Of a DNA stretch of 64,000 nt, positions 1 to 10,645 are shown piece after piece. The translations under genes and the position numbers were made by a program. The notes beneath the pieces are model-generated. The model saw only the letters and a program-made list of their open reading frames with translations, had not been told where the DNA came from and searched no databases. The stretch's first letter is position 1, and the number at the start of each line of letters is the position of its first letter. Origin of the DNA: Arenicola marina (lineage: Eukaryota; Annelida; Polychaeta; Arenicolidae); the NCBI GenBank assembly GCA_964019135.1, contig OZ025252.1:45916959-45980958 (forward strand), read 5' to 3'.

Positions 1-299
1 CTGTTCTCGACTGCACAAATAACCACTGAAGTTCTGTGCATATCAGAATTATAACTATCAGAGTAGATTTTTATAAACATGACGTCACAATGGAAGTTCC
101 ATAGCAACCGAATTATATGCCACAAGCACGTGCATGGTATACGTCATCCCGCCAAAGATATGCAGTATGGCAAGCCGAAGCGAGGTTTATTTTAAATATT
201 AATCTGGATGTATCCCCTTGGAATATCTGAATTATTAAATATACGCCCGCATTTTTTAGGTAACACCTATTCATATTACTTCTCTCAGTTAAATTGATA
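1..299. other. No gene seen
   Basis: AT-rich flank of the interspersed repeat that starts near 300. I see no coding frame, RNA gene or clear repeat in this stretch. Confidence 0.6.
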
Positions 300-1217
300 A
301 TGCCTGACTTCTAATTAACGTTTGCCCACCGCTGCCAGCACGGCAAAGAGAGCTCGTAACCGTGCCACGCTCTCACAGCTCGCCTTACGTGACCACTATA
401 AAATAGTACAACCGCCGCGCACAATGTCAAGGCTATGTGACTTTTTTAGCGCACCATCTGTGTGAGATTATGGGGCGGGGGGGGGGGTGGGGGGGGGCAC
501 GCCTTAGATGGCCTTTATTTTGCATTGAAAACCGCCATTCTTCTTCAGAATCCCGGACCCTCGGGACTCCGCCCCTGGATCCGCCCCTGTTATTATGACT
601 TTCAATTGGACATCACTGACACACCTGTCGCTTCCACTACCGAAATATATTCGGGACGCGGTAGCGCATGCATCCTGACACCATTATTGTTTGATCCGCA
701 ATGTCAGCCCATCACAGGATTGTGGCTCTGTAGACGTTCCAGGTCATGTATCTAGCGTTATGTAGCGTTGTGGCACAGCGCTTGTACCGCAGTGCAACTA
801 ACGTGAGCACGCGCCATGGCCATCTGCTTTAAATTAGGGAGAGAGCCAAAAAAAATTTGTCCCAGGTTTTCTCGTGTAATAAACATGGTAACATAATTAC
901 ATAATGACTTTTCCTTGCTCATACCGCAACGTGTATTCGCAAGTCATGAAAAACCCACGCTCTCCTTCTCTGGCAATAAACGATTTTGCAAATCGCCGCA
1001 AACTGCATGTGAGATGTATTCTGGGTAATATTTAGGTATTGGGTAGCCTCTGCCCGGTGCAAAGAAACACTAACCTGTGCTTGTTGCCAGTTTCCATAGA
1101 CTACTTCACACGACATAATCTAAACACAATACCATGGGAACTTACACATATACGGAAAATAAAAGGAGTAAAATAAAACGATGCACTTTACACCTCCACG
1201 ACATATATGAAATTATG
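300..1217. repeat. Left part of an interspersed repeat, split by a retroelement
   Basis: This stretch is alignable by eye with 12690-13770: both hold the CACTGCCAGCA-type block, the GTGCCACG(G/C)TCTCACAG block, 'aatgtcaagg', the 'ggatccgccc' block and a final 'catgg(g)aac(t)tacac' block. The matching right part is at 6175-6960. A G-run lies at 477-497. I see no coding capacity and do not recognise the family; it may be a segmental duplicate or a non-autonomous element. Confidence 0.7.
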
Positions 1218-1365
1218 TGCCATAATTTCTTTTGTTGTGCAGCAACGATAGAAGTTATTACCCCCTACTCGCAGGGGGCCTCTCCTGAGTATGTTCCCCC
1301 CACCTGGAGCCACGGGTCCTCCCGTCCCCCCATCGGGAGCCCCCGGGATTTAGGTCACGTGGGCG

Positions 1366-1945
1366 ATGAGTCACGCGGCGTCACATGACCCACGCGCACT
1401 TGTCCGTCCACCATTTTGCTACTTGCCCCCGCTCTGTGGCCCAGTTTCTGTGGGTCGACAATACGTCTCAGGGGTGCAGTTCGCTGCCAGGACAGACATG
1501 AAAACCGAGGCACTGCTGCGTAGTGCGGCATCACGGCGTCGTACGGCGGATATCATAATAGTTGATGTAGGCTCCAATGACCTCGTTGATGCTGACCAAA
1601 GCCCTCTGCAAATTGCTTGCAAAGTGCATGAGGCCGCCCAGGCCATGCTGATAGCAGGAGCAGGACATGTTTGTGTGTGCTCTGCATTGCACAGGGCCAA
1701 CCACATTGGCAGGTTTACACCTGAACAATTTGACGGACGGGTTCAGGATTTCAATAAATACCTGTCAGTATTCTGCGAATGTGAAGACCGAATATCTTTT
1801 TGGTTGCATAAGTGGTTTTGGCGACATGCCGATAGGACACAGTGACAAGTGTCGGAATGGTCATTCGACGGTATCCATCCTAATCGCAAAGAGGGCCGCC
1901 CAAAATATACTACTTCGATTCGGCAAGCCATATTTCATGCTTCTT
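1366..1945 (+). pseudogene. SGNH/GDSL-hydrolase-like part of the DIRS/Ngaro-like element
   Basis: Shows an SGNH 'DVGSNDL' block, then 'ISFWLHK' and a downstream 'DGIHPNREG' block that carries the Asp and His expected near the end of this fold. SGNH-type hydrolase domains are known as passengers in Ngaro-type retroelements; their role there is not settled. The region is a fossil and is not a host gene. Confidence 0.65.
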
Positions 1946-2424
1946 CCCAGATCAGAAAACAGTGATATCCTATATATTTTACCACGTTAAATAATCACTT
2001 TAAATAAGATATTTAAGTTACTCAAATCTACAGCACCTACTAGTAAGCTATCATCATCCAAAAATCACTGAATACCACAATATGATCTCGAGCCTTGTTA
2101 TACTACTGCTTGTACTTAAACACATGCAAGCGGTCACCAAAAGCAAACCATACTCGTTTCATTCCATGTTGTCCCTGAATTGGTCCTGTAAGGCCCAAAA
2201 GCCTCATTCGTAATTTTCCCGGTTACTTAAATTGTAACCTAGTGCTGATCTAAGGAATATGGTACCAATATCGCTCATTAATCATATGGTTAAATAACTT
2301 CACATAGTGGCCACGCTTGTTCTTGAGGCCCAAGCCATATTCTAATTTTTCATTCAGCCTGTCGCTGCAATATGTGTCTTAATATGTATGGTGACCAAAG
2401 AAAAATCATACATTCATTCATATC

Positions 2425-3020
2425 CCACATCGAAGATCATTTGGCCTGTCACTGTTGTTGTGACCCAAGGCACGGGACAATGTCTAAGCTGCAATAGTGG
2501 GCCGGTCATCCCATGCAAGCTGACCCAAGGCTGGTAATATCCCATAATTGTGTCGCCTGTCATTGCAGTCATGACACAAGGCATATGAAGAGGCCCCATA
2601 GTCGACTCGTTCACCTGTCATGCTACGCAATGTGACCCAAGGCAAGCCACATCCCATTTCAAACCACATTTTCGCCTGTCACTCTACTTGTGATCCAAGG
2701 CATGGGAACTAACTTAGATTGTGTACTGGGCCTGTCATGCTTTGCAATGTGACCCAAGGCCATTAATATCCCCAATTACACACAAAGTCTGGCCTGTCAC
2801 TGTATTCGTGACCCAAGGCAGCGTAAAAGTACTGTGACTGATCATTCGCTTGCTACTGCGCAAGTGGTCCAACGTATGTTGTAATAGTATAATTGCCTCA
2901 TCGCTGGACGTTTGGCCTGTCACCGTATGGGTGACTCAAGGCAGGTAAGAATTGGTTGCCACATCCCATTTCAAACCACATTTTCGCCTGTCACTCTACT
3001 TGTGATCCAAGGTATGGGAA
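2425..3020. repeat. Diverged hairpin tandem array inside the element
   Basis: Nine or ten copies of a roughly 30-base core, GCCTGTCAC-N7-8-GTGACCCAAGGC, recur about every 60 bases. Each core folds on itself (GTCAC with GTGAC, GCCT with AGGC). Copies are diverged, with two near-identical blocks at about 2640-2715 and 2960-3025. The array sits between the SGNH-like and gag-like regions. Confidence 0.8.
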
Positions 3021-4232
3021 CTAACTTACGTGTTGTGCCAGGAACCGATACGACCACGCCCGGTGGTGTCGGCAGGCGCTCCCATCGGTCAAAACATTGA
3101 CCTCAAGGTCAAACAAAAAATCTGGTGCCATAAGTACAATGACGTCAATGAGCTACTGAACCCCCATCAGCAGGCCACCTACATCCTAGCCATAGAAATG
3201 AACCATCAACAGCCGGCGCTTAAGGCCAACCAGGCCCGGCACCGGGCTCCTACCATACATGATTGGGGACGGGCCTGGGACATATTTACCGCTATATACG
3301 TTTAAAAGTTCCCAGGGCAGCTCAACGACATCCTAACTTATGCAAGGGACGTGAAGAACCTCGCGGAGCAGTGAGCGCAGTGGTTATTTTATGACCAGCA
3401 ATTCCGCCTAGACAGGGAGTTCACACATTGCACATGGTCCACAGTCAGGCAGGATCTGTACAATCAGCGCACCACCAGGACGTCGTCATTCACCCCATTC
3501 ACCCCAGCAAGGAACCATCAGTCACACAACCAAAATATTAGATGACTTCCTCTTCTTACACCCTACACAGACAGGTTGCCAGGCACAATTATCAGCCTTC
3601 GTGCAGCTTAAAAATGAAATTGGGGTGCCTTTAATACCGGAGAAGACCGTAGGACCCGCGCAGACCATTACCTTCCTAGGCATCGAACTGGATATGCAAA
3701 AACTCCAGGCCCGACTGCCAAAGGAAAAACTCGAGCGCTACGCTGCAGACATTGACAAATACACGGATTCCCATAAGATCACCCTACGGGAGCTCCAGTC
3801 CCTTTTGGGAAAACTCCACTTTGCCACGTCGGTCGTACAGCCGGGCCGCCCATTCTTGCGCCGCCCCATTGACCTGTCAGAAGGGGTAACATGTCCCTCA
3901 CACTACGTGAGGCTCACATTGCCAGCTAAGCAAGACCTCCTGACGTGGCACGATTTCTTGAACTGCTACAACGGGGTCTCCATCATATCGCACCTTTCTG
4001 TCGCTACATTCCCTGCTATAAACATATACTCAGATGCTTCCGGCTCTGGATATGGCGCGACCTTCGGCTCTTTTTGGATACAAGGAACATGGCCCCCCAC
4101 ATGGGCATCTTGCCACATTACAATCCTCGAGCTCTACCCTATACTTCTCTTACTGCAAGTCTTCGGACACAAACTGCGTAACTCGGTTGTCACTTTTCAC
4201 TGCGATAATATCGCCGTAACACACATACTTAA

Positions 4233-4827
4233 GGTCGAGAGCGGGTGGGGGGTCTAAAAAAAATCGTCGACAGATTTTTTAGATTTTTTCTCTAGATAAG
4301 TATCATGTATGGATTTACCTGAAAATGTAATAAAAAATATATGTCACTTCACAAAAAAAAAAGTTTTGGGCATTTTTGTCAAATTGGCTTTAACATGGCG
4401 GTCAATGGGAAAATCCTATAAATGTGTTTTTTTCTCCATGTTTTAAAATCCCCTATAAAAAGTGGTCGACAGACTTCCACAAAAAACTGCCTGCTGAAGC
4501 CTAGCGTAAGGGTGAATACAACAATAACAAAAAAGCGATATGTTACTGAACTAACCTATGTTCTATGAGCTCCTTTGTATCCAAAATAGGCTATAAAATA
4601 GGCCAAAAATGACGAATTGTCACAATTGTGCCTTTCGGCACATATGTGCAATCACTAAATATCTTGGTATTTGCTTGTAATACATCCACTACATGCAAAT
4701 TTGGTGGAGGAAATATTATTTGATGTGACATAGATTGATATTGGTTGCCATTTAATCCTCAAAATTCGAGACAAAAAAATTGAATTTAGTTCTGAAAAAA
4801 TCCGCCAGGCGCCACCCGCTCTCGACC
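4233..4827. mobile_element. 595-bp TTAA-flanked MITE
   Basis: Perfect 16-base terminal inverted repeats, GGTCGAGAGCGGGTGG at 4233-4248 and its reverse complement at 4812-4827, are flanked on both sides by TTAA (4229-4232 and 4828-4831). The interior is AT-rich and has no open frame. TTAA duplication is typical of piggyBac and some Kolobok-type transposases, but the tips are not the usual piggyBac CCC/GGG. It was inserted into the RNase H region of the older retroelement. Confidence 0.9.
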
Positions 4828-5574
4828 TTAAGGCACAAACGTTCCGTGACCCGAAGATCATGGCTATCGTAAGACCTTTGGTGCTATTTTGCCTGCGCAA
4901 TAATACCTTAGTATAAGTTCTTAGCAGTACACATTCCGGGCGTGACAAATATACTAGCAGATGCCATATCTCGTTCACAGGTGACTCCACAATTGCTGCG
5001 TCAGTACAGCATGAAGCCCCTGCCGGAGCCTATACCCAACAGGTTCCTGCCCAAGAACTTCAGTCTACAATAGACACATTGGTCGGCAGATCACTGACGA
5101 AGTCCACTGTCAGGGCATACCAGCGCCACTGGCAACAGTGTCTTCACTTTACACCTGGAAGTACGACCCGGAAACCCGGGTCCACTCTTCCTTACCCTGG
5201 CCGGCCGCAAACTCGATCGCCAACAAGTGGTCGACTTCCTGAAGCTTACCTTGCGATTAGCAAGGCTTCCGGAACACCGATACAACACTCACTCGTTCCG
5301 AATCGGCCGCGCCACTCAGCTTGCACAGGACAACATATCTCACGCAACCATTAAACAAGCCGGACGCTGAAAATAGAACGCCTACACGGCATGCATACGT
5401 CCTAAACAGATCTTTCCCTGCTTTGCTTCCTCTTCTTGGGTGCCAGCTCTGACTCTGTCGGCCATTTCCCGACGAGTCAGACCTTCTTGGCGCTCCTTAT
5501 GAGGAGGGCACCCATCACTACACGCCACTTCACCTAACTCTCATACATTGCCTCATGCTAGTCACCACCCTCAT

Positions 5575-5790
5575 TCACAAATGGGTAGGTCAGCTTTGGT
5601 TGCCTGCTCAGGTCACCCTCATAGTCAGGCAAAGGTCACCCCCATGCCGGGGCTAGCCCGGCACGGTGGACAGGGGGGAAGGTCAGCTTTGGTTGCCTTC
5701 CCAATCATGAGCAATTCTGTGTAACTGTGGGAAGGTCGGCCTTGGTTGCCTTCCCAATCATCGGAATAAGCGTGTAAATATACAATGTTA
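5575..5790. repeat. Short repeats near the 3' end of the DIRS-like element
   Basis: Three copies of 'aaggtc(a/g)gc(t)tttggttgcctt(c)' type units alternate with small GC hairpins (GCCGGGGCTAGCCCGGC near 5645). A related hairpin, CCGGGACTAGCCCGG, occurs near 5903. They lie after the recombinase region, where this element class keeps its terminal repeat structures. Confidence 0.6.
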
Positions 5791-5981
5791 TACAAGTGAT
5801 GTCTGTGACGCTAGCCATGATGTATCTGCGCGGATGTAATACAATACTGATGTTTGCGAGTTCTATCCAGCTGTACCTAGGTTACTTTTACGTAGCGCCA
5901 AACCGGGACTAGCCCGGCATGGCGGTCAACTGTATATACGTTCGATAAAACACAAGTGCGCCGCCAGGCGGCCGCCTTGCT

Positions 5982-6124
5982 AGAAATAAGGTTTCACCCA
6001 CTATTGGTATATTGAAATTGGCTATTAATAGAAATAAGGTTTCACCCACTATTGGTATATTGAAATCGTTATTAGTAGAAATAGGGTTCACCACTATTGG
6101 TATATGGAAATTGGTTATTAATAA
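5982..6124. repeat. Tandem repeat, ~47 bp x 3
   Basis: Three head-to-tail copies of a unit that begins 'tagaaataaggtttcaccc' and continues 'actattggtatattgaaat'. The third copy is diverged. It lies at the 3' edge of the DIRS/Ngaro-like element. Confidence 0.9.
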
Positions 6125-6174
6125 AAAAAATATAAACCCAGTTATCGTGTTCTGTCGTTGCTAGCGGAACAAAT

Positions 6175-6960
6175 AAAATGACTTATTGTAAAGTTAGTTA
6201 ATTTCCAATCAATGACAACATGAGGTTTGCTGATAGCTCACATATAAGGCAAGAACAAAAAGCAAGTATAATAATTAATTACCTTCTGGAAAGGCCGCTG
6301 TCACCATCGAATATGTATTTTACTCCATGCCACGTGGTCTCCTGGCTGAACGACCTGGATTTCTCTGAAAACAGCAATGTTATTTACATTTCATCCGATT
6401 CATGATTCATGATTCAATGAGACCGGGAAGCTGGAAATATGATGAACCACCGGCAACGATTACCTGCATTCGTTCTGCCATTTTGATTAACTCCTTCCAT
6501 TTTTCATTTCTTCCGACTGCAGAGCAGTTACAATAATGTTGTGACTGGCTATGATAGAGCCTCTTTAGCTCAATAAGAAGTAATCAGAGACGATAGCGTC
6601 GGATAACCCAGAGTCAACGAGACCTGTTGCCTCTACCAGCAGTGATCGCCAACTGAGAGTAAAGGCTCGCTCTCCGGCCGAACAGGAGCGAGGGCGAGAG
6701 GCCACCTGCATGCGAGCTGTTATAAGTTAGTATGTTGTTCACCATTTTTGCCGAGAGACGGGGCTCCGACAAATGGGGCCATCTGACTCGACGCGCCTCA
6801 GCAGTGCAAGTTACGTGGTGACACGTATCGGGGCTGCGCTAACGACTGTGTCGAGAACCACATTTTCAGGATTACTCCAGAGAGGTTTTTTGCCTATGGA
6901 TGGCGATCGGTGCCAAAATTCATTGATTGTTAATGCTTTATTCTAATTCTTACATTGTAA
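6175..6960. repeat. Right part of the split interspersed repeat
   Basis: Matches 13775-14530, including 'ccttctggaa(a)ggcc', 'gctgtcacc(a/g)tcgaatatg', 'ctgaaaacagcaatgttatt' and the 'gccgaacaggagcgag' block. It continues the repeat left at about 1217 on the other side of the inserted element. Confidence 0.75.
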
Positions 6961-7053
6961 TGGTTGCCATCTGTGATTCGAAAAATGAACATGATCGGTC
7001 AGGTTTGAAGAACCTATACCGACGGCACGGCACTATATAAGGTGATATTCGAA

Positions 7054-7107
7054 GATTTTGCACATCATATTATTTTAAATGCATTTTGCGCTACAAATTG
7101 TATATTC
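7054..7107. repeat. 54-bp direct repeat, copy 1
   Basis: Matches 10093-10146 with one difference over 54 bases in the same orientation. Sequence on either side is unrelated beyond a few bases. Confidence 0.9.
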
Positions 7108-7485
7108 TAAAGAACTTCGCATTTAAGGAACTTTGGAACCCTCGCCGGCATATTAACTTTCGCCCCGGTTGCATGCTGCGAAGTGAGAAAAGCGGCGGAG
7201 CCAATCCTTTGGACAATAACCTTAGCAGCATGAGATGTGAAGGTCTGCCCAACGGCCGTGCCCGATCAGCCGAGACGGAGCTGATTTTGGACTCACCCAG
7301 GGCGACCTTGAACTCTGCACCATGCACTGCCGCGACCTGCGCTTTCTTTGGAAACTCTATGAAAATTCAATGAAATGTTGGTGGTTTAGGCCACTTTTGT
7401 GCACATGAAGGCTAAATCGGGTCAAGGAACCTTCGGGACGATGAAAGATGAAAGGCTGAAACATGCCCCAGATTATGTGCCTGAT
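7108..7485. other. No gene seen
   Basis: Frames here are short, overlap on both strands and resemble no family I know. I see no RNA gene. Confidence 0.5.
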
Positions 7486-7487
7486 TT

Positions 7488-7645
7488 ATGGAAACTCTAT
7501 GGAAACTCTAAAAAATTCTATGGAAACTCTATTGAAACTCTATGGAAACTTTATGGAAACTCTATGGAAACTCTATGAAAATTCAATGGAAACTCAATTG
7601 AAACGCTACGGAAATTCTATGGAAATGTTATGGAAAAACGTTTCA
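7488..7645. repeat. 11-bp tandem repeat (TATGGAAACTC)n
   Basis: About 14 units of TATGGAAACTC, progressively degenerate towards the right. The 'METLWK'-type frame that crosses it is a product of the repeat and not a gene. Confidence 0.9.
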
Positions 7646-8229
7646 AAAAATTTCCAAAGAAAAATCGACAGAAACCTAGAATTTGTTATCGAATTTTATT
7701 GAATGTGATATTTTCGTACGGGCTGCCCTTTTGCCATTTGTTTTTGTGTAATAACACCTTTAATTTTCATCGCAGGGGTTAGTTTTCGGATTAGCTTCTC
7801 GGTCGAATTTTCGCCCCATCATCGGCGATAACACAGATATAAAACAGTGCACAATGCCCATTCATGTATCGCCCGGTCCTTACATGTATACCGACTTACA
7901 TATGGAATGTCTCGCCGGTAATGGGCTTAGCATTTGCTTTTACCGCCTACATAGACAAAACCATTTTGTTTTTATAACGCAGACCGAGAGTCTGTTTTCC
8001 CAGCCATACAAAAAGGCGGTTACCTCGGCTGTCGAACCCTGTTTCCCATTCTCGGCGCAGACGGTGGGTTCTCTGGCGCCAACATAGCAAAGCGTTTATC
8101 AACGATTATATGTGTAACGCCAATTAATAATTTAGGAGTCCTGTTATGTCTAGGCCGCAGAGGTTCAGTATAGGCTGTGACGGCACATGATCAAGCCATT
8201 TCCCAGTGTAGATCAATCATCGGCGCGCA
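7646..8229. other. No gene seen
   Basis: I see no supported gene, RNA or repeat in this stretch. Confidence 0.5.
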
Positions 8230-8344
8230 AGGGCGCCTCTTGCCTCACTATACGGCCATATAGTGAGGCAGAAGCGCCTCTTGCCTCACTATACGGCCAT
8301 ATAGTGCGGCAAGAGCGCCTCTTGCCGCACTATATGGCCGTATA
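8230..8344. repeat. Cluster of strong perfect hairpins
   Basis: Three related blocks of GCGCCTCTTGCC(T/G)CACTATA type. The strongest fold has two perfect 26-base arms (8290-8315 and 8319-8344) around a 3-base loop. An earlier hairpin (about 8239-8270) has 12-base arms, TGCCTCACTATA and its complement. This could be a hairpin RNA source or a cruciform-forming element; no transcript evidence is available. Confidence 0.9.
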
Positions 8345-8599
8345 CGAATGGCGTTGCAGCTTATACATCGCATAGAAGCAGTAGCCTACTTAGATATATG
8401 TATTTTATTCTTACGCTGAACAAATAATGACCTATGTTATTTAAATCACCATAACCGTAATGCAAAATTAACTATGCCAAATGAAAGACATTAAATACCA
8501 GTTTATCTAACATTTGTTTTTACTCTTTTTACATGTTTAACATTTTTACTTGATAACATTTCATTTCCTCGTTCCTTGCCTGGTTCGGGTCACATTTTT

Positions 8600-8930
8600 T
8601 GTTCTCCTTTAGGTTCTTCTATTAAATTATCTGCAATAAGATCAGACGGTATCCTCGTTAGTTGAGTCCGGTAGAATGACAATAAGATCAGATCGGATCC
8701 TCTTTTGAATGACTGCGCTAAAATCCTATTAGGATCAAACGAGATTCTCTTTATTCGAGTCCGCCTGAATGACCACATGATCAGACTGAATCATCTATAG
8801 TCTGGTATAATGAGATTAGGTATGGACGGGATCCTCTTTTCTCACCCTGTTTGATCATGCGGGGTTGCGAGAGCGTGGGACAGGCTTGGTATCGGGGACC
8901 TGTCTGATAGTTGGATAAGGGATCGGTATG
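8600..8930 (-). repeat. Diverged repeats matching the 3' region of the channel gene
   Basis: Repeated 'ggatcctctttt...gagtccggtagaatgac' type units are also found at about 51295-51400, just beyond the stop codon of the DEG/ENaC gene. Together with the adjacent coding match at 8781-9030 this marks the 3' untranslated region of a paralogous copy. Confidence 0.55.
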
Positions 8931-9030
8931 TGAGACTTGTCGACTGGTGTTAGCATCAGACGGGACAACTTTGTCTGAGTTTGGCATCATTGCAATGTGT
9001 CGTTGGCTCCGGTGGTGTTCGCGTGAGTGT
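8781..9030 (-). pseudogene. Decayed last exon of a second DEG/ENaC-like copy
   Basis: The minus strand at 8930-9000 is clearly similar to the last coding exon and 3' flank of the channel gene at 51488-51560: 'HIAMMPNSDK' here against 'HIDMLGNSDN' there. A one-base difference moves the frame past the position of the normal stop, so the frame runs on to 8781. The TM2 segment expected just upstream is not recognisable. With the exon relic at 17985-18263 it indicates an old duplicate of the channel gene in the same orientation. Confidence 0.65.
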
Positions 9031-10092
9031 TGGTAATTACATGTACAGCTCTTTTTGTAAGACTAAAATGGAATTCGAATATCGATCGTATGACGCCTCA
9101 AAGATTTCAGTTGCATAGCTTAAGTATGGATATGCTAAACAGTATTGCGGAGTGTGGAGCTTCTTGATTGTCAGTACCTTCCTCTCCTTGGTGATTAGCG
9201 CCTATCCCCTAGATAGTTCTCCCTTGATATATGATATATCGTGTCCTCATTTCAACCCACTATATAGACACCAAAGAATTTGATAGATATAACCTGATCG
9301 ATTGTATGGCTTGATATTTCTACATGCCTCTCATCAATTTCCTTTTGGGTGACTTAAATACCATACATTTAGTTTTGCTGATATTAAGAGTAAACTTATT
9401 CAGTTGTAACCACTTTTTTATCTTCTATAATTTTATGCTTAATGTTAAAATCTTATCATTGTCTTCGTTCGTTTATATCTTACATATATATGATTAACGA
9501 TTCTTAACTCGTATGAACTTTTTCAGACATTGGGGAAGCCGTCACAGATAGAACAACGATGTTGGCCCACGCCGGCAATAGTTGCCACGGTTGCGGGCGG
9601 CATGCCGACGATAGTCCAGCGATGGTTCGATGCTACATGTAATGTTTTTTTCACTGCGAGTTGCTTCATCTGGCGACTGAGCTAGGTAACAACAACCTTC
9701 GCATTCTGTGGCTGTTGGAGAACTTTCAAACGTTGGCTGTGTTTCTCTGCATATTGGCATATTTTCACTCCTTTTAAAACAACGGTAAGTTCGTTTTAAA
9801 TAATAAATCATGTCAGAAATAATGATCGACTGCAAGCATATCTTCTGAAGCTTAATCAACCTTAATCAAAGGATGACAGCTTCATTGGTGCTACGGCTCA
9901 GGCATAACCAGGCCTGGTTCCCTCTCCTTGAGGTGAGCCAAGCCTGGTTACCACAGGCACAGCCGACACGGCCACACTGCTCACACGATGAACGGAAATA
10001 ACCTTGCACCCCTTCCTCACAGAAAGGGGGAGGGGAGGGGGTGGTCTGCACTTCATATTAATAAAATATGTTGACGAGAGGTATTTGTGAAT
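9031..10092. other. No gene seen
   Basis: Contains a 14-base palindrome AACCAGGCCTGGTT near 9906 and a G/C-rich purine tract near 10022-10040. Frames on the minus strand (to 105 residues) match no family I know. Confidence 0.5.
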
Positions 10093-10146
10093 GATTTTGC
10101 ACATCATATTATTTTAAATGCATTTTACGCTACAAATTGTATATTC
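10093..10146. repeat. 54-bp direct repeat, copy 2
   Basis: Copy of 7054-7107 with one mismatch, about 3.04 kb downstream. Confidence 0.9.
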
Positions 10147-10379
10147 AGTTTCACAGATCTGAACGACATGGCCCAACAGCTGCAAGAATCTGACTGTTCT
10201 GGTGCGTCAAGAGATTCATGTGTCAATAGATGCGCCCTCTGTGTGCATGCTTGGAGGGTGTCATGAAGAATCTGACTGATCCGGTGTATTTTGTTCAATT
10301 AATGCTATGTTAAGTCTAACATGTGTATTCATTTATTATATACATTCAGTGGTCCAATGTGTCGATCAATTGGCGGCTC

Positions 10380-10645
10380 CATGTTATTGAGCCGACGGTG
10401 TACCAATGTTGGCCCTCAGGACAACATTACCGTAGCCTAACGATGTTTGCCGACGGTGGACCAATGATGGGTGTATGATATTTGCCAAAGGTCGGCCAAT
10501 GATGGACCACCACTGGTCCAATGATGCCATGCCGACGGTGTACCAACACTGGCCCGCTGGAAAATGCTACATTGACCCAATGATGCTTGCCGACAGTGGG
10601 CCAATGTTGCGGCCGACCTTTGCCCAACGATGGTCCACCGTCGTT
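10380..10645. repeat. Degenerate palindromic tandem repeat
   Basis: Repeated 'gccgacggtg(t/g)accaatg(t/a)tgg' units, with CCAATGATGG/CCATCATTGG-type partial palindromes and a spacing of about 50 bases. Copies are diverged. There is no coding capacity. Confidence 0.7.

Larger units (their letters stand above)
1218..6174 (+). mobile_element. DIRS/Ngaro-like tyrosine-recombinase retroelement, broken
   Basis: Limits are set by comparison with the unsplit repeat copy at 12690-14530, where the two flanks are adjacent. Parts in order: an SGNH-hydrolase-like region (about 1366-1945), a hairpin minisatellite (2425-3020), a gag-like region (about 3030-3540), reverse transcriptase and RNase H (about 3590-4990, containing a MITE at 4233-4827), and a tyrosine recombinase region (about 5070-5420) with the HSFRIG box of the HxxR motif. 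Tandem repeats follow to the 3' end. A short inverted motif, AGCAACGA(T/C)AGAA, is found near 1241 and, reversed, near 6155, and may be its terminal repeat. It has several breaks and is an old fossil. The same part order is seen in the element at 31.3-43.3 kb. Confidence 0.8.

Noticed and set aside
7463-7702. 79-codon Met-Glu-Thr-Leu-rich frame
   Set aside because: Translation of the 11-bp repeat.
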